The notes below the pieces were generated by a model that saw only the letters and a program-made list of their open reading frames with translations, was not told the origin of the DNA and did not search any database. The position numbers and the translations under genes are program-made. From Siccirubricoccus sp. G192 (GTDB lineage: Bacteria; Pseudomonadota; Alphaproteobacteria; Acetobacterales; Acetobacteraceae), in contig NZ_JAHREN010000001.1 of assembly GCF_019084075.1 (NCBI RefSeq), positions 434,001-498,000 of the forward strand: a stretch of 64,000 bases of DNA, read 5' to 3'. Shown here in pieces: positions 1 through 10,867 of this stretch. How positions within the stretch are numbered: position 1 is the first letter of the stretch; the number at the start of each line of letters is the position of its first letter.

Positions 1-23
1 AAGATCAACGTCGGTGCGGAGGC

Positions 24-42
24 TGGGGCGTAGAGAGCCCCA
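24..42. repeat. Short inverted repeat upstream of nosR
   Basis: Six-base arms TGGGGC and GCCCCA are separated by 7 bases, just upstream of nosR. Codons 1-33 could be the last ten codons of an upstream gene ending in TAG, so this may be a weak hairpin after that gene, but there is no T tract. The window starts too close to judge the nos promoter. Confidence 0.25.
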
Positions 43-120
43 CCGTTGCCAGAAGCGGGGGAAGGATTCTTGGGAAACACGCGGCTCGTCGCCCGGCAGG
101 GAAGATTGCGGCACGCCGTC

Positions 121-2379
121 ATGCCCTGGTGCCTGGTTCTGCTGCTGGCCGCGCTGCTGTGGTCGGCCTGCGCCCTGCCCGCCGCCGCGTCCCGCCTTGC
201 CGAATTCCTGCCGCGCGTCACCCCGGCCGAGATCTTCCCCGGCGCCGACCGGCTCGGCGCGCCGCAGGGCGAGCCGCCCCTCGCCCCGGCCTATGCGGGC
301 GACCGGCTGCTCGGCCATGTCTGGCTGAATGCCGATGTCACCGATGCCACGGGCTATTCCGGCAAGCCCATCCACATGCTGGTCGCGGCCGATACGGAAG
401 GCGTGATCCGCGGCATCCGCCTGGTGGACCACAAGGAGCCGATCGTGCTGATCGGCATCCCGGAACGGCGGATCGTGGATTCCATGAACCGCCTGGTCGG
501 CACCGCCATGGCGCCCGTCGCGCGGGGCGAGGCGCGGCCGCCCCAGACCGACATCGTGAGCGGCGCCACCGTCACCGTGCTGGTGATGGCCGACAGCGTG
601 GTGCGCTCCACGGTGCGGCTGCTGCGCGCGGGGCGGCTCGGCACCGCGCCGGCGGCGGCGGCGGCAGCGACCGGCGCGGCAGCCCCGGCGCCGGCGACCC
701 TCGCACCCGGTCCGGGCGAGATCCGGGACTGGGAGAGCCTGCTCGGCGACGGCTCGGTGCGCCGCCTGCATCTCTCGATCGGTGAGGTGAACGAAGCCTT
801 TGCCCGCAGCGGCAACCAGGCCGCCGCCGACGCGCCGGAGCCGGGCGACCCGGACGAGACCTTCATCGACCTCTATGCCGCGCTGGTCAGCGTGCCGACC
901 ATCGGCCGCAGCCTGCTGGGCGATGCCGGCTACGAGCAGCTCACCGGCCGCCTGCGCCCGGGGCAGGGCGCCATCCTGGTGGCGGGCGAGGGCATCTATT
1001 CCTTCAAGGGCTCCGGCTATGTCCGCGGCGGCATCTTTGACCGGATCGAGCTGATCCAGGACGGGCGCACGCTGCGCTTCCGCGACCACGACCATGTGCG
1101 GCTCGGCGATATCGCCGCCGATGGCGCGCCGCGCCTGCCCGAGATCGCGCTGTTCACGGTGCCGGAGGGCTTCGACCTCGATCCCACCGAGCCCTGGCAA
1201 CTGCAACTGCTGGTGCAGCGTGCGATCGGCGCCCGGGAGAAGGCCTTCCTGAGCTTCGAGCTCAGCTACCGCCTGCCCGAGTCCTATCTCAGCCGCCCCA
1301 CCCCCGCCGTGGCGCCGGCCGCCGCCGCCCCGGCCGCGCCACCGCCGGGCGCCGGCGCGGAGACGGCCAGCGAGGGCCCGCTGGAGGTGCCGCTGTGGCA
1401 GCGGATCTGGTGGTCCAAGAGCTGGGATATCGGCATCACCGCGGTGGCGCTGCTGATCCTGACCGGGATCTTCTTCTTCCAGGACCAATTGGTGCGGCGG
1501 CCGGCGCTCTATCGCTGGGTGCGGCGCGGCTTCCTGCTCTGGACCCTGGTCTGGCTCGGCTGGTACGCGGGCGCGCAGCTTTCCGTGGTGAATGTGCTGA
1601 CCTTCACCAATTCGCTCGTCACCGGCTTCAGCTGGGACTTCTTCCTGAACGCGCCGCTGATCTTCATCCTCTGGGCGGGCGTCGCGGCGGCGCTGATCTT
1701 CTGGGGGCGCGGCGTCTTCTGCGGCTGGCTCTGCCCCTTCGGCGCCCTGCAGGAATTGCTGGCCACGGTGGCGCAGAAGCTGCGCGTGCCGCAGATCACC
1801 ATGCCCTGGGGCCTGCATGAGCGGCTCTGGCCGGTCAAGTACATCGTGTTCCTCGGGCTCTTCGGCGTCTCGCTGCACTCCATCGCGCTGGCCGAGCAAT
1901 TGGCCGAGGTGGAGCCCTTCAAGACCGCCATCATCCTGAAATTCATGCGCGAATGGCCCTTCACGCTCTATGCCGTGGGGCTGCTCGCGGCGGGGCTCTT
2001 CGTCGAGCGCTTCTTCTGCCGCTATCTCTGCCCGCTCGGCGCGGCGCTGGCGATCCCGGGGCGGATGCGCACCTTCGAATGGCTGAAGCGCTGGCAGGAA
2101 TGCGGCAGCCCCTGCCAGCGCTGCGCCCGCGAATGCCCGGTGCAGAGCATCCATCCCGAGGGGAACATCAACCCGAACGAGTGCATCTACTGCATGCACT
2201 GCCAGGAACTCTACCGCGCCGAGGACCGCTGCCCGCACAACATCCAGTTGCGGTTGAAGCGGGAGAGGCAGGTCGCGATGAGCGCGGTGCCCCTGCCCGG
2301 CGGCAAGGGGCCGAAGACCACCATCACCCGGACCGGGAAGCCAGCAGCCGATGCGCCGGCCGCGACGCCCGGGCCATGA
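121..2379 (+). CDS. nosR: NosR, membrane flavo-iron-sulfur protein of nitrous-oxide respiration
   Basis: NosR is the membrane protein needed for nosZ expression and for electron supply to nitrous-oxide reductase. From ATG 121 the protein is 752 residues, normal for the family, and opens with a hydrophobic signal segment. The open frame continues up to a TTG at 46, but the segment before 121 does not look like NosR. The periplasmic FMN-binding domain has the covalent flavin motif SGAT near residues 147-150. An Ala/Pro linker is followed by about five membrane helices, with two CxxxCP motifs (C534/C538 and C633/C637) on the cytoplasmic side. Two ferredoxin-type Cys clusters follow from about residue 661. 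It is first in the nos operon; its TGA is inside the ATGA at 2376, and nosZ starts 15 bases further on. Confidence 0.95.
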   Translation: MPWCLVLLLAALLWSACALPAAASRLAEFLPRVTPAEIFPGADRLGAPQGEPPLAPAYAGDRLLGHVWLNADVTDATGYSGKPIHMLVAADTEGVIRGIRLVDHKEPIVLIGIPERRIVDSMNRLVGTAMAPVARGEARPPQTDIVSGATVTVLVMADSVVRSTVRLLRAGRLGTAPAAAAAATGAAAPAPATLAPGPGEIRDWESLLGDGSVRRLHLSIGEVNEAFARSGNQAAADAPEPGDPDETFIDLYAALVSVPTIGRSLLGDAGYEQLTGRLRPGQGAILVAGEGIYSFKGSGYVRGGIFDRIELIQDGRTLRFRDHDHVRLGDIAADGAPRLPEIALFTVPEGFDLDPTEPWQLQLLVQRAIGAREKAFLSFELSYRLPESYLSRPTPAVAPAAAAPAAPPPGAGAETASEGPLEVPLWQRIWWSKSWDIGITAVALLILTGIFFFQDQLVRRPALYRWVRRGFLLWTLVWLGWYAGAQLSVVNVLTFTNSLVTGFSWDFFLNAPLIFILWAGVAAALIFWGRGVFCGWLCPFGALQELLATVAQKLRVPQITMPWGLHERLWPVKYIVFLGLFGVSLHSIALAEQLAEVEPFKTAIILKFMREWPFTLYAVGLLAAGLFVERFFCRYLCPLGAALAIPGRMRTFEWLKRWQECGSPCQRCARECPVQSIHPEGNINPNECIYCMHCQELYRAEDRCPHNIQLRLKRERQVAMSAVPLPGGKGPKTTITRTGKPAADAPAATPGP

Positions 2380-2393
2380 ACGAGGAGAGAAGC

Positions 2394-4349
2394 ATGTCGG
2401 CCGATGATGAAGGCAAGGGCGTGAACCGCCGCAGGTTGCTCGGCACCACGGCGGCGGCCGGCGTGGCCGGGGCGGCGGCGGGTGGCGCCGCGGTTTCCGC
2501 GCTGGGCGGGCTGGTCGGGCCGGCAGAGGCGCAGACCCGGCAGCAGGCCCCGGCGCGGCAGCAGGCCCGCCCGGCGCAGCAGCGCACCGAGGTGAAGCCG
2601 GGCGAGCTCGACGAGTATTACGTGTTCTTCTCCTCCGGCCAGAGCGGCGAGGTGCGGATCTACGGCCTGCCCTCGATGCGGGAGCTGATCCGCGTGCCGG
2701 TCTTCAACCGCGACAGCGCCACCGGCTGGGGCCAGACCAACGAGAGCCTGCGCGTGCTGACCGAGGGCCTGACGCCCGAGGCAAGGGACTTCCTGAGCCG
2801 CACCGGCAAGACCACCTATGACAGCGGCGACCTGCACCACCCGCATCTCTCCTTCACCGACGGCACCTATGACGGGCGCTACCTCTTCGCCAACGACAAG
2901 CTCAACACGCGCGTCTGCCGCATCCGCCTCGACGTGATGCGCTGCGACAAGATCATCCAGCTCCCGAACCAGGCCACCGTGCATGGCCTGCGCGTGCAGA
3001 AATACCCGCGCACCGGCTACGTCTTCTGCAACGGCGAGGACCGGGTGCCGATTCCGAACGATGGCCGCGACCTGGACAAGCCGGAGAACTACCGCTCCAT
3101 CTTCACCGCGGTGGATGGCGACACCATGAAGGTCGCCTGGCAGATCATCGTGGACGGCAACCTCGACAACACCGATGCCGACTACCAGGGCAAATACGCC
3201 TTCTCCACCTGCTACAACTCGGAAGGCGGCGTGACCCTGGCGGAGATGATGGCCGCCGAGCAGGACTGGGTCGTCATCTTCAACCTGAAGCGGATCGAGG
3301 ACGCGGTGAAGCGCGGCGACTTCCGCGAGATCGGCGGCGTCCCGGTGCTGGACGGCACCAAGGGCTCCCCCCTCACCCGCTACGTGCCCGTGCCGAACAG
3401 CCCGCACGGCATCAACACGGCGCCCGACGGCATCCATGTGGTGGCGAACGGCAAGCTTTCCCCCACCGCGACGGTCTTCGACGTCCGCAAATTCGACGAC
3501 CTGTTCGACGACAAGATCCAGCCGCGCGACACGGTGGTGGCGGAGCCGGAGCTCGGCCTCGGCCCGCTGCACACCGCCTTCGACGGCAAGGGCAATGCCT
3601 TCACCACGCTGTTCATCGACAGCCAGGTCTGCAAGTGGAACATCGAGGCCGCGAAGCGGGCCTTCCGCGGCGAGCGGGTGAACCCGGTCCTGCAGAAGAT
3701 CGACGTCCACTACCAGCCCGGCCACAACCACACCTCCATGGGCCAGACCAAGGAGGCGGACGGGCGCTGGCTCATCAGCCTCAACAAGTTCTCGAAGGAC
3801 CGCTTCCTGAACGTGGGGCCGCTGAAGCCGGAGAACGACCAGCTCATCGACATCTCCGGCGACCGCATGATCCTGGTGCATGACGGCCCGAGCTACGCGG
3901 AGCCGCATGACGCCACCATCGTGCATCGTTCCAAGATCAACCCGGTGCATGCCTTCAAGCGCGACGACCCCTTCTTCGCGGGGGCGGTGCGCCAGGCCCA
4001 GGCCGATGGCGTGGACCTGATGGCCGACAGCAAGGTGGTGCGCGACGGCGACAAGGTGCGGGTCTACATGACCTCGATGGCGCCGCAATCTGGGCTCGAG
4101 GAGTTCCGGGTCCGTCAGGGCGACGAGGTGACGGTCTTCGTCACCAATATCGACAACGTGGAGGACCTGACGCACGGCTTCGCCATCACCAACTACGGCA
4201 TCAGCATGGAGGTGGCGCCGCAGGCGACTGCCTCCGTCACCTTCAAGGCGGCATCGCCGGGCGTGCATTGGTACTACTGCACCTGGTTCTGCCATGCGAT
4301 GCACATGGAGATGAAGGGCCGCATGCTGGTGGAGGCACAGAACGCGTGA
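2394..4349 (+). CDS. nosZ: Nitrous-oxide reductase NosZ (Tat-exported, clade I)
   Basis: NosZ is the periplasmic multicopper enzyme that reduces N2O to N2 in the last step of denitrification. ATG 2394 is preferred because GGAG lies 7 bases ahead; ATG 2376 overlaps the nosR stop. The product is 651 residues with a twin-arginine signal (NRRRLLG), which marks the Tat-dependent clade I type. The N-terminal beta-propeller holds the DxHHxH motif (D146, H148, H149, H151) that helps bind the CuZ cluster. The C-terminal cupredoxin domain has the CuA signature C629-xxx-C633-xxx-H637-xx-M640. All visible copper ligands are intact, so the enzyme should be functional. nosD starts at the overlapping GTGA. 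Confidence 0.97.
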   Translation: MSADDEGKGVNRRRLLGTTAAAGVAGAAAGGAAVSALGGLVGPAEAQTRQQAPARQQARPAQQRTEVKPGELDEYYVFFSSGQSGEVRIYGLPSMRELIRVPVFNRDSATGWGQTNESLRVLTEGLTPEARDFLSRTGKTTYDSGDLHHPHLSFTDGTYDGRYLFANDKLNTRVCRIRLDVMRCDKIIQLPNQATVHGLRVQKYPRTGYVFCNGEDRVPIPNDGRDLDKPENYRSIFTAVDGDTMKVAWQIIVDGNLDNTDADYQGKYAFSTCYNSEGGVTLAEMMAAEQDWVVIFNLKRIEDAVKRGDFREIGGVPVLDGTKGSPLTRYVPVPNSPHGINTAPDGIHVVANGKLSPTATVFDVRKFDDLFDDKIQPRDTVVAEPELGLGPLHTAFDGKGNAFTTLFIDSQVCKWNIEAAKRAFRGERVNPVLQKIDVHYQPGHNHTSMGQTKEADGRWLISLNKFSKDRFLNVGPLKPENDQLIDISGDRMILVHDGPSYAEPHDATIVHRSKINPVHAFKRDDPFFAGAVRQAQADGVDLMADSKVVRDGDKVRVYMTSMAPQSGLEEFRVRQGDEVTVFVTNIDNVEDLTHGFAITNYGISMEVAPQATASVTFKAASPGVHWYYCTWFCHAMHMEMKGRMLVEAQNA

Positions 4350-5710
4350 GGCAGCGGCCAAACCGCCTGCGCCACCTGCTGGCGGCGGCACTCGCCGCCA
4401 GCCTCGCCGCGCCTGCCGCGGCGCGGCAGGTGGCGGCGGGTGAGGATGTGCAGCAGGCGGTGGCCGCGGCGGAACCGGGCGAGGTGGTGGGATTGCTGCC
4501 TGGCCTGCATCGCGGCCCCGTGCATCTCGATCGCGCCGTCACCCTGGCGGGGCGCGAGGGCGCGGTGCTGGAGGCGCCGGAGCGCGGCAGCGTCGTCACC
4601 GTCTCGGCCGAGGGCGCCGCCGTGCGGGGCCTGGTGCTGCGCGGCTCCGGCTCGAATCTCGATACCATGGACAGCGGCGTGCTGCTCGCCCGCACGGCCA
4701 GCCGCGCCGTGGTCGAGGGCAACCGCATGGAGGGCAACCTGTTCGGCGTCTATGTCCATGGCGCCCAGGGGGCCGTGGTACGCGGCAACATCATCCTCGG
4801 CCGCCAGGGCGGGCGGATGTCGGAGCGCGGCGACGGCGTCACGGTCTGGAACGCGCCCGGCGCGCGGGTGGAGGGCAACGACATCCGCTTCGGGCGCGAC
4901 GGCATCTTCGTCAAGACCAGCCGGCAGAACGCCTTCACCGGCAACCGCTTCCGCGACCTGCGCTTCGGCGTGCACTACATGTACACCAATGACAGCGAGG
5001 TGAGCGGGAATGCCTCCGCCGGCAACCATGTCGGCTATGCCATCATGTATTCGCGGGGCCTGAAGGTGCACGGCAACCTCTCCGACGGGGACCGCGACCA
5101 TGGGATGCTGTTCAACTACGCCAATGGCTCGGAGATCACGGGCAATCAGGTGATCGGGCGCGCGGAAGGCTTCCACGATCCCGATGCGGCCGAGGATGCG
5201 GGCGCCGAGCATACCCCGGCCGGCGCCGGCACGACCGAGGCGGGCGGCCCGGCCCCGGCCAAATGCGTCTTCCTCTACAACTCCAACCGCAACCGCTTCA
5301 CCGGCAACAGCTTCGAGGGCTGCGGCATCGGCATCCATTTCACCGCCGGCTCCGAGGGCAACGAGATCGCCGGCAATGCCTTCATCGGCAATCGCACCCA
5401 AGTGAAATACGTGGGCACGCGCTATCTCGACTGGTCGCATGACGGCCGCGGCAACTACTGGTCCGACAATCCCGGTTTCGACCTCGACCGCGACGGCATC
5501 GCCGATACCGCCTATCGGCCGAACGACATCGTGGACCGGGTGCTCTGGACCGCGCCGCGCGCCAAGATCCTGCTGAACAGCCCGGCGGTGCAGGTGCTGC
5601 GCTGGGCGCAGTCGCAATTCCCGGCGATCCTGCCCGGCGGCGTGGTGGACAGCCACCCGCTCGTCGCGCCGCCGCCGGCACCGGGCGCCGCGCCGGGGTG
5701 GCACCCGTGA
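4346..5710 (+). CDS. nosD: NosD, periplasmic beta-helix copper-site maturation protein
   Basis: NosD works with the NosFY transporter to mature the CuZ centre of NosZ in the periplasm. The GTG at 4346 overlaps the nosZ stop (GTGA) and has GGAGG about 11 bases upstream. The 454-residue product starts with a basic region and an Ala-rich signal peptide ending near AAARQ. It then shows repeated short beta-helix rungs of the N-x-I/F-x-G-N type, as in the CASH/NosD fold. The position between nosZ and nosF is the classic order. The last four bases overlap the next start. Confidence 0.95.
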   Translation: MRQRPNRLRHLLAAALAASLAAPAAARQVAAGEDVQQAVAAAEPGEVVGLLPGLHRGPVHLDRAVTLAGREGAVLEAPERGSVVTVSAEGAAVRGLVLRGSGSNLDTMDSGVLLARTASRAVVEGNRMEGNLFGVYVHGAQGAVVRGNIILGRQGGRMSERGDGVTVWNAPGARVEGNDIRFGRDGIFVKTSRQNAFTGNRFRDLRFGVHYMYTNDSEVSGNASAGNHVGYAIMYSRGLKVHGNLSDGDRDHGMLFNYANGSEITGNQVIGRAEGFHDPDAAEDAGAEHTPAGAGTTEAGGPAPAKCVFLYNSNRNRFTGNSFEGCGIGIHFTAGSEGNEIAGNAFIGNRTQVKYVGTRYLDWSHDGRGNYWSDNPGFDLDRDGIADTAYRPNDIVDRVLWTAPRAKILLNSPAVQVLRWAQSQFPAILPGGVVDSHPLVAPPPAPGAAPGWHP

Positions 5711-6627
5711 AGGCCGACCTGCCGGTCATCGAGCTGGAGGGCGTGGCGAAGCGCTACGGCACGGTCGAGGCGGTGCGCGACGTCTCGTTCGCGCTGCCGC
5801 AGGGCAGCCGCGTGGCGCTGGTCGGCCATAACGGCGCCGGCAAGACCACGCTGATGAAGCTGATGCTCGGCCTGATCCGCCCGAGCGCCGGCAGCCTGCG
5901 CGTGCTCGGCGAGGACCCCGCGGCGGGCGCGGCGGAGACCCGCCGGCGCCTCGGCTGGTTGCCGGAGAGCGTCACCTTCAACCCGGCGCTGACCGGCCGC
6001 GAGATCCTGCGCTTCTTCGCGCGGCTGAAGGACGAGCCGGCCGCCTCGGCCGATGCCCTGCTGGAGCGTGTCGGCCTCGGGCCGGCGGCGCGGCGCCGGG
6101 TCGGCACCTATTCCAAGGGCATGCGCCAGCGCCTCGGCCTGGCCCAGGCGCTGCTCGGCAATCCGCGGGCGCTGCTGCTGGACGAGCCGACCACGGGGCT
6201 GGACCCGGAGGTGCGGCAGGGGCTCTACGACATCCTGGCCGAACTCGCCGGCGGCGGCACCACCGTGCTGCTCTCCTCCCATGCGCTGGAGGAGCTGGAG
6301 GGGCGGGTGGAGCGGGTGGTGATCCTCGGCCAGGGCCGCGTCGTCGCGGATGGCACGATGGAGGAGCTGCGCCATCTGGCGCGGCTGCCGGTGCGGCTCC
6401 GCCTCACCCTCGCCGGGTCCGGCCTGCCGGACTGGCTCGGCGCCGCCGCCACCCTGCGGCGGATCGGCGGCCAGGTGGTCGAGTTGTCCTGCCCGCCGGC
6501 GGAAAAGATGGCGCTGCTGCACCGCGCGACGGCGGATGCCCGCATCGCCGACCTCGACCTGCTGCCGCCGACGCTCGATGAACTCTACGCGCATTTCCTG
6601 CGCGGCGGCGGGGAGCCAGGTGCATGA
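5707..6627 (+). CDS. nosF: NosF, ABC transporter ATPase
   Basis: NosF is the cytoplasmic ATPase that pairs with NosY to move an unidentified sulfur compound or signal needed for CuZ assembly. The Walker A motif (GHNGAGKTT), the signature region (YSKGMRQR) and the Walker B motif with catalytic Glu (LLLDEPTTGLD) are all present, and the length of about 306 residues is normal. Two GTG starts are possible, 5698 and 5707. The later one is chosen because it repeats the GTGA stop-start overlap used by the nosZ-nosD pair. The 3' end overlaps nosY at ATGA. Confidence 0.94.
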   Translation: MKADLPVIELEGVAKRYGTVEAVRDVSFALPQGSRVALVGHNGAGKTTLMKLMLGLIRPSAGSLRVLGEDPAAGAAETRRRLGWLPESVTFNPALTGREILRFFARLKDEPAASADALLERVGLGPAARRRVGTYSKGMRQRLGLAQALLGNPRALLLDEPTTGLDPEVRQGLYDILAELAGGGTTVLLSSHALEELEGRVERVVILGQGRVVADGTMEELRHLARLPVRLRLTLAGSGLPDWLGAAATLRRIGGQVVELSCPPAEKMALLHRATADARIADLDLLPPTLDELYAHFLRGGGEPGA

Positions 6628-7455
6628 AGGGCGTGCTGCTGATCGCGGGCAAGGAGATCCGCGAGGGGATGCGGAACCGCTGGGTGGTGGCCGCCACGCT
6701 GCTGCTGGCGGCCCTGGCGCTGACCCTCGCCTTCCTCGGCGCCGCGCCGGCCGGGCGGGTCGGCGCCGGGGCGCTGGAGGTGGTGGTGGTGAGCCTCTCC
6801 AGCCTCTCGATCTTCCTGCTGCCGCTGATCGCGCTGCTGATCTCGCATGACGCCATCGTGGGCGAGATGGAGCGCGGCACCATGCTGCTGCTGCTGTCCT
6901 ATCCGCTGGCGCGCTGGCAGGTGGTGCTCGGGGAAATTCCTCGGCCAGGTCGCGATCCTGGCGCTGGCCACCATCCTCGGCTATGGCGCGGCGGCCCTGG
7001 CGCTGACGGTCGCGGGGCATGAGATCGGCGCGGCGAGCTGGCGCGGCTTCGGCTTCATGGTGGGCTCCTCCGTGCTGCTCGGCGCGGCTTTCGTCGCGCT
7101 CGGCACGCTGGTGAGCGCGCTGGTGCGGGACCGCGGCACGGCGGCCGGCATCGCGGTCGGGCTCTGGCTGCTGATGGTGCTGATCTGGGACATGGCGCTG
7201 CTCGGGCTGCTGGTGGCGGATCAGGGCCGCAGCATCACTGCCGGGACGCTCGATGCCCTGCTGCTGCTGAACCCCGCGGATGCCTACCGGCTGTTCAACC
7301 TGGCCGGGCTGCCCGGCATCGAGGCCCTCACCGGCATGGCGGGGCTTGCCGCGGATACCGGCCTCACGCCGCCGCTGCTGCTCGCGGCGCTGGCCGGCTG
7401 GGTGCTGGTGCCGCTCGCCGCCGCCGCCGCCGCCTTCGCGCGGAGGGAGCTATGA
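6624..7455 (+). pseudogene. nosY: NosY, ABC transporter permease, broken by a +1 G at 6930-6933
   Basis: NosY is the membrane permease partner of NosF. Reading from ATG 6624 gives the NosY N-terminus (MKGVLLIAGKEIREG and the first helices) up to about 6930, then runs into unrelated sequence ending at 7022. The rest of the permease continues in the +1 frame from there (KFLGQVAILALATILGY onward) to the TGA at 7455. Removing one G from the GGGG at 6930-6933 joins the halves into 276 residues, the usual NosY length. Every other nos gene is intact, so this is more likely a sequencing indel than a dead gene, but a real mutation cannot be excluded. If real, NosZ would be expected to lack a mature CuZ centre. 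Confidence 0.9.
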
Positions 7456-8021
7456 AAGGGAGAGTCGTGAAGCGGGGCCTGCCCGCCCTCGCCCTGCTGG
7501 CCGCGCTGCTCGCCGCGGGCTGCGGCGAGGAGGACAGCGTCGCCGCCGCGCCGCCGCCGGTGGCGCTGACGCAGGAGGCGGTCGGCCATTTCTGCGGCAT
7601 GGCCCTGGTGGAGCATCCCGGCCCCAAGGGCCAGATCCTGCTGCGCGGCAATGACCGGCCGGTCTGGTTCTCCTCCGCCCGCGACGCCATCGCCTTCACC
7701 CATCTGGCCGAGGAGGCGAAGGCGATCCGCGCCATCTATGTCTCCGACATGGGCCATGCCGAAAGCTGGGACGCGCCGGGCGCCAGGAACTGGGTGGAGG
7801 CGCGGCATGCCTTCTTCGTCCTCGGCAGTGACCGCCGCGGCGGCATGGGGGCGGAGGAGGCGGTGCCCTTCTCCGAGAAGCCGGCGGCCGAAGCCTTCGT
7901 CGCCGAACATGGCGGCCGGGTGCTGGCCTTCGCCGAGGTGCCGCGCGACTGGGCGCTGGGCGATGGCGGCACGGCGCCCGAGGCGCCGGAATCCCCGGCC
8001 GCGCCGCAGCATGCGCATTGA
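7452..8021 (+). CDS. nosL: NosL, copper chaperone lipoprotein
   Basis: NosL is an outer-membrane or periplasmic lipoprotein that delivers Cu(I) to apo-NosZ. The 189-residue protein has a type II signal peptide with lipobox LAAGC. The NosL motif FCGM, whose Cys and Met bind copper, lies shortly after the mature N-terminus. The C-terminus ends in a His-containing tail (PQHAH). Its ATG overlaps the nosY stop. The conserved Met/His-rich region (VSDMGHAESWD) supports the assignment. Confidence 0.94.
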   Translation: MKGRVVKRGLPALALLAALLAAGCGEEDSVAAAPPPVALTQEAVGHFCGMALVEHPGPKGQILLRGNDRPVWFSSARDAIAFTHLAEEAKAIRAIYVSDMGHAESWDAPGARNWVEARHAFFVLGSDRRGGMGAEEAVPFSEKPAAEAFVAEHGGRVLAFAEVPRDWALGDGGTAPEAPESPAAPQHAH

Positions 8022-8028
8022 GGCAGGC

Positions 8029-9033
8029 ATGACCGACAGCCAGACCCCCTCCCGCCGCCGCGTCCTCGGCATCCTCGCCGCCGCGGCCGGGCTGCCGCTG
8101 CCGGGCGCCGCCGGGGCGCGGGCGGAAGCGCCTCTCGTCACCTGGCAGGGGCCGGTGCTGGGGGCGGTGGGCAGCATCGCGCTGCACCACCCGGACCGGG
8201 CGGCGGCGGAGTATCTGGTCGAGCGCTCCCTGGCCGAGATCCGGCGGCTGGAATCCCTGTTCAGCCTGTGGCGCGCGGACTCGCTGCTGTCGGAGCTGAA
8301 CCGGCGGGGCGTGCTGGTCGCGCCGCCGCCCGATATGCTGCGGCTGCTCGGCGTGGCGCAGCAGGCCGCCGCCCTGACCGGGGGCCTCTTCGACCCGACG
8401 GTGCAGCCGCTCTGGGCGCTCTACCGCGACCATTTCAGCGAGCCGGACGCCGATCCCGAGGGGCCGAAGCCGGAGGCGCTGGAGCGGGCGCTGGCGCAGG
8501 TCGGCCTGCGTCATCTCCTGGTCGCGCCCGACCGCATCCTGCTGGCCCGGCGGGGCATGGCACTGACCCTGAACGGGATCGCCCAGGGCTACATCACGGA
8601 TCGCGTGGTGGAATTGCTGCGCGCCGGCGGCATCGCGCAGACCCTGGTGGACCTCGGCGAGGCGCGCGCGCTGGGGGCGCATCCTGCAGGCCGGCCCTGG
8701 CGCGCGGTGCTGGAGGACCCCACCCAACCGGGCCGGTTCTGGGGCAGGGTGGAACTGGCCGACCAGGCGCTCGCCACCTCCGGCGATGGCGGCTTCGTCT
8801 TCGACCGGGCCGGCCGCTTCACGCATCTGCTGGACCCGCGCAACGGCCGCAGCCCGCGGCTGCACCGCGCCGTCTCGGTGCTGGCGCCGGAGGCGGCCCT
8901 GGCAGATGCCCTCTCCACCGCCTTCGCCCTGATGCCCGAAGCCGCAATCGCCGGGACGTTGCAGGGGCTGCCGGGCGTGCAGGCGCATCTCCTGCGGGCG
9001 GACGGCACCGCCGCCCTGCTGCGCGCGGGCTGA
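8029..9033 (+). CDS. nosX: NosX / ApbE-type FAD:protein FMN transferase
   Basis: NosX attaches FMN covalently to the Thr of the NosR flavin motif. ATG 8029 is chosen because GAGG lies 5 bases upstream; the in-frame ATG 8011 lies inside nosL. The 334-residue protein starts with a Tat-like signal (SRRRVLG plus a hydrophobic stretch). The ApbE fold is recognisable from the TLNGIAQGYITDRV segment and the Asp-rich motif near VDLGEARALG. It is the last gene of the nos operon. No terminator with a T tract is visible after it. Confidence 0.93.
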   Translation: MTDSQTPSRRRVLGILAAAAGLPLPGAAGARAEAPLVTWQGPVLGAVGSIALHHPDRAAAEYLVERSLAEIRRLESLFSLWRADSLLSELNRRGVLVAPPPDMLRLLGVAQQAAALTGGLFDPTVQPLWALYRDHFSEPDADPEGPKPEALERALAQVGLRHLLVAPDRILLARRGMALTLNGIAQGYITDRVVELLRAGGIAQTLVDLGEARALGAHPAGRPWRAVLEDPTQPGRFWGRVELADQALATSGDGGFVFDRAGRFTHLLDPRNGRSPRLHRAVSVLAPEAALADALSTAFALMPEAAIAGTLQGLPGVQAHLLRADGTAALLRAG

Positions 9034-9269
9034 GCTTCGCCGGCCAGGCGCCACTTGCCTTGCCGCCGGAACGGCAGGCACGGAACTCAATTCTAGGGAT
9101 TTATGCCTGAATCCAGAACGGATACAGGCCTCTGGCGCGCATATTCCCCAGTCAAGACCAATCTTCCTCCCGTTTCTGGTTGTCACGTCTCCGAGAGATG
9201 GCTAGTGCGCGAATGCCGGTTTCACGGCATGGGGCGCAGGCAAAGTTGTCCTGCCGTGGCTCCGGTAAA

Positions 9270-9333
9270 ATGGGCAATCCGTTACGAACTTTCCCGTAAT
9301 TATATTTATCGTAATCTGGGGGATATTGGCAAT
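9270..9333 (+). promoter_or_regulatory. AT-rich 5' region of the beta-helix gene
   Basis: This short patch is much richer in A and T than the surroundings, with TAATTATATTTATC near 9297-9310 and a GGGGGAT ribosome-binding site near 9318. It probably holds the promoter and leader of the gene at 9334. No well-spaced -35/-10 pair stands out. Confidence 0.4.
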
Positions 9334-10686
9334 ATGGCGGTTTTGACTGTCGGCTCCGGCCAGCAATTCTCAACGATCTCGTCGGCCGTTGCGGCTTCCC
9401 GTGATGGCGACGTGGTGTCGGTGCAGGCTGGCACCTATACGAACGACTTCGCCACCATCAACAGCAAGATCACCCTGCAAGGCGCGGGTGGCATGGTGGA
9501 GATGGTCGCCACCGTGGCGCCGCCTGACGGCAAGGCGATCCTGACCACCAATACCGACGCGACGATCGACCATTTCGCCTTCTCCGGCGCCGCCGTGCCG
9601 GACGGGAATGGCGCGGGCATCCGCTACCAGGGCGGCAACCTCACCATCACCAACAGCCATTTCCACAACAACGAGAACGGCCTGCTATCCAATTCGGACC
9701 CGTCCGGCAGCATCACCATCCGGAACTCGGAATTCGACCACAACGGCGCGGGCGACGGCTATACCCACAACCTCTATGTGGGCGAGATCGGCAGCCTGAC
9801 CGTCGCCGACAGCTATTTCCACGACGCTTCGCTGGGCCATGAGATCAAGAGCCGGGCGCACAGCACCACCATCACCAATAGCCACATCGCCGATGGCGAC
9901 GGCACGGCCAGCTACAGCATCGACCTGCCGAATGGCGGCCATGCCGTGCTCACCGGCAACCATATCGAGCAGGGGCCCAATTCGCAGAACCCGGCCATCG
10001 TCCATTTCGGCGGCGAGGGGAACGACTATGCCGGCTCCAGCCTGGTGATGACCGACAATACCATCGTCAACGAACTGGATTCGCCGAGCGCGCGGCTGCT
10101 GGTGAACCAGACCGGGGCCACCGCGACCATCACCGGCACGGAGGTCCACGGGCTCAACGCCGACCAGCTGGCCTATGGCCCGGCGAATGTCTCGGGTACC
10201 AGCTACCTGGATTCGGCGCCGGCCGCCGATGCCTCCTCGCCCTCGGATGGGGGCTCCGCGCCCGTCCCGGCGCCCGCCCCCGAGCCCGACCCGGCTCCCC
10301 CGGCCGCCACGCCGGACACCGACACCGTCGGCACCGCGCCGGGATCCGAGACCGATGGCACGCATGCGGGCAACCCGGCGCCGCAGGACAGCCAGGACGC
10401 CTCGAATGGCGGCTCGGAGCCTGCGACGGGCGGCACGGACAGCGTGCAGACCGGCGATCCCGCGGCGGTGGATGCCCTGTATCAGGCCGGGCTGTCCGAC
10501 CTCATCGCGCAGGGGAACGAGGCCCATTGGGGGCCGGAAGCCCAGCAGGCCCTGTTCGACTTCCTGAGCGATGCCTGGGGCCACGACGCCGGCAGCGGCC
10601 AGGCCCTCCGGTTCGATACCGCCAGCTTCGACAGCACGGCGAATGGCGCGGCGGTGCCGCCGAGCAGCGACTATCTCTTCGGCTGA
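9334..10686 (+). CDS. Right-handed parallel beta-helix protein, Pro-rich linker, function unknown
   Basis: The open frame extends to 9103, but the upstream part is AT-rich and not protein-like, so ATG 9334 with its good ribosome-binding site is taken as start (450 residues). Residues 1-290 form a beta-helix of the pectate-lyase-superfamily type, with repeated ITNSHFHNNENG and IRNSEFDHNG rungs. The first part (GSGQQFSTISSAVAASRDGDVV) is typical of DUF1565-like helices. A Pro/Ala/Asp linker follows (about 300-370). A C-terminal region of unknown fold ends in DYLFG. There is no Sec signal, so type I secretion through the acidic C-terminus is possible. It does not resemble NosD in detail and is separated from the nos operon by 300 bp. 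No catalytic residues could be assigned. Confidence 0.8.
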   Translation: MAVLTVGSGQQFSTISSAVAASRDGDVVSVQAGTYTNDFATINSKITLQGAGGMVEMVATVAPPDGKAILTTNTDATIDHFAFSGAAVPDGNGAGIRYQGGNLTITNSHFHNNENGLLSNSDPSGSITIRNSEFDHNGAGDGYTHNLYVGEIGSLTVADSYFHDASLGHEIKSRAHSTTITNSHIADGDGTASYSIDLPNGGHAVLTGNHIEQGPNSQNPAIVHFGGEGNDYAGSSLVMTDNTIVNELDSPSARLLVNQTGATATITGTEVHGLNADQLAYGPANVSGTSYLDSAPAADASSPSDGGSAPVPAPAPEPDPAPPAATPDTDTVGTAPGSETDGTHAGNPAPQDSQDASNGGSEPATGGTDSVQTGDPAAVDALYQAGLSDLIAQGNEAHWGPEAQQALFDFLSDAWGHDAGSGQALRFDTASFDSTANGAAVPPSSDYLFG

Positions 10687-10867
10687 AGCAGGCCGCGCGC
10701 TGACATCCATGGCCGGGGTGCCGAAACCGCCCCGGCCAGCCATGCCGAGATGCCGTCCGGCCATGCGGGCCGGACGGCAGGGGGCGCGCAGCGGCCGTGC
10801 CTCGCCCGGGCACCTGCGTCCCGCGGCCCGATTATCCGATGATGTCCAAGCTGGCGCTTCGGGAGGA

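Noticed and set aside
1..33. Ten codons ending in TAG as the end of an upstream gene
   Set aside because: Too short to assign; possible but cannot be supported from this window.
2211..4391. Long open frame antisense to nosZ
   Set aside because: High-GC codon bias gives long antisense frames; it has no domain pattern and lies under a certain gene.
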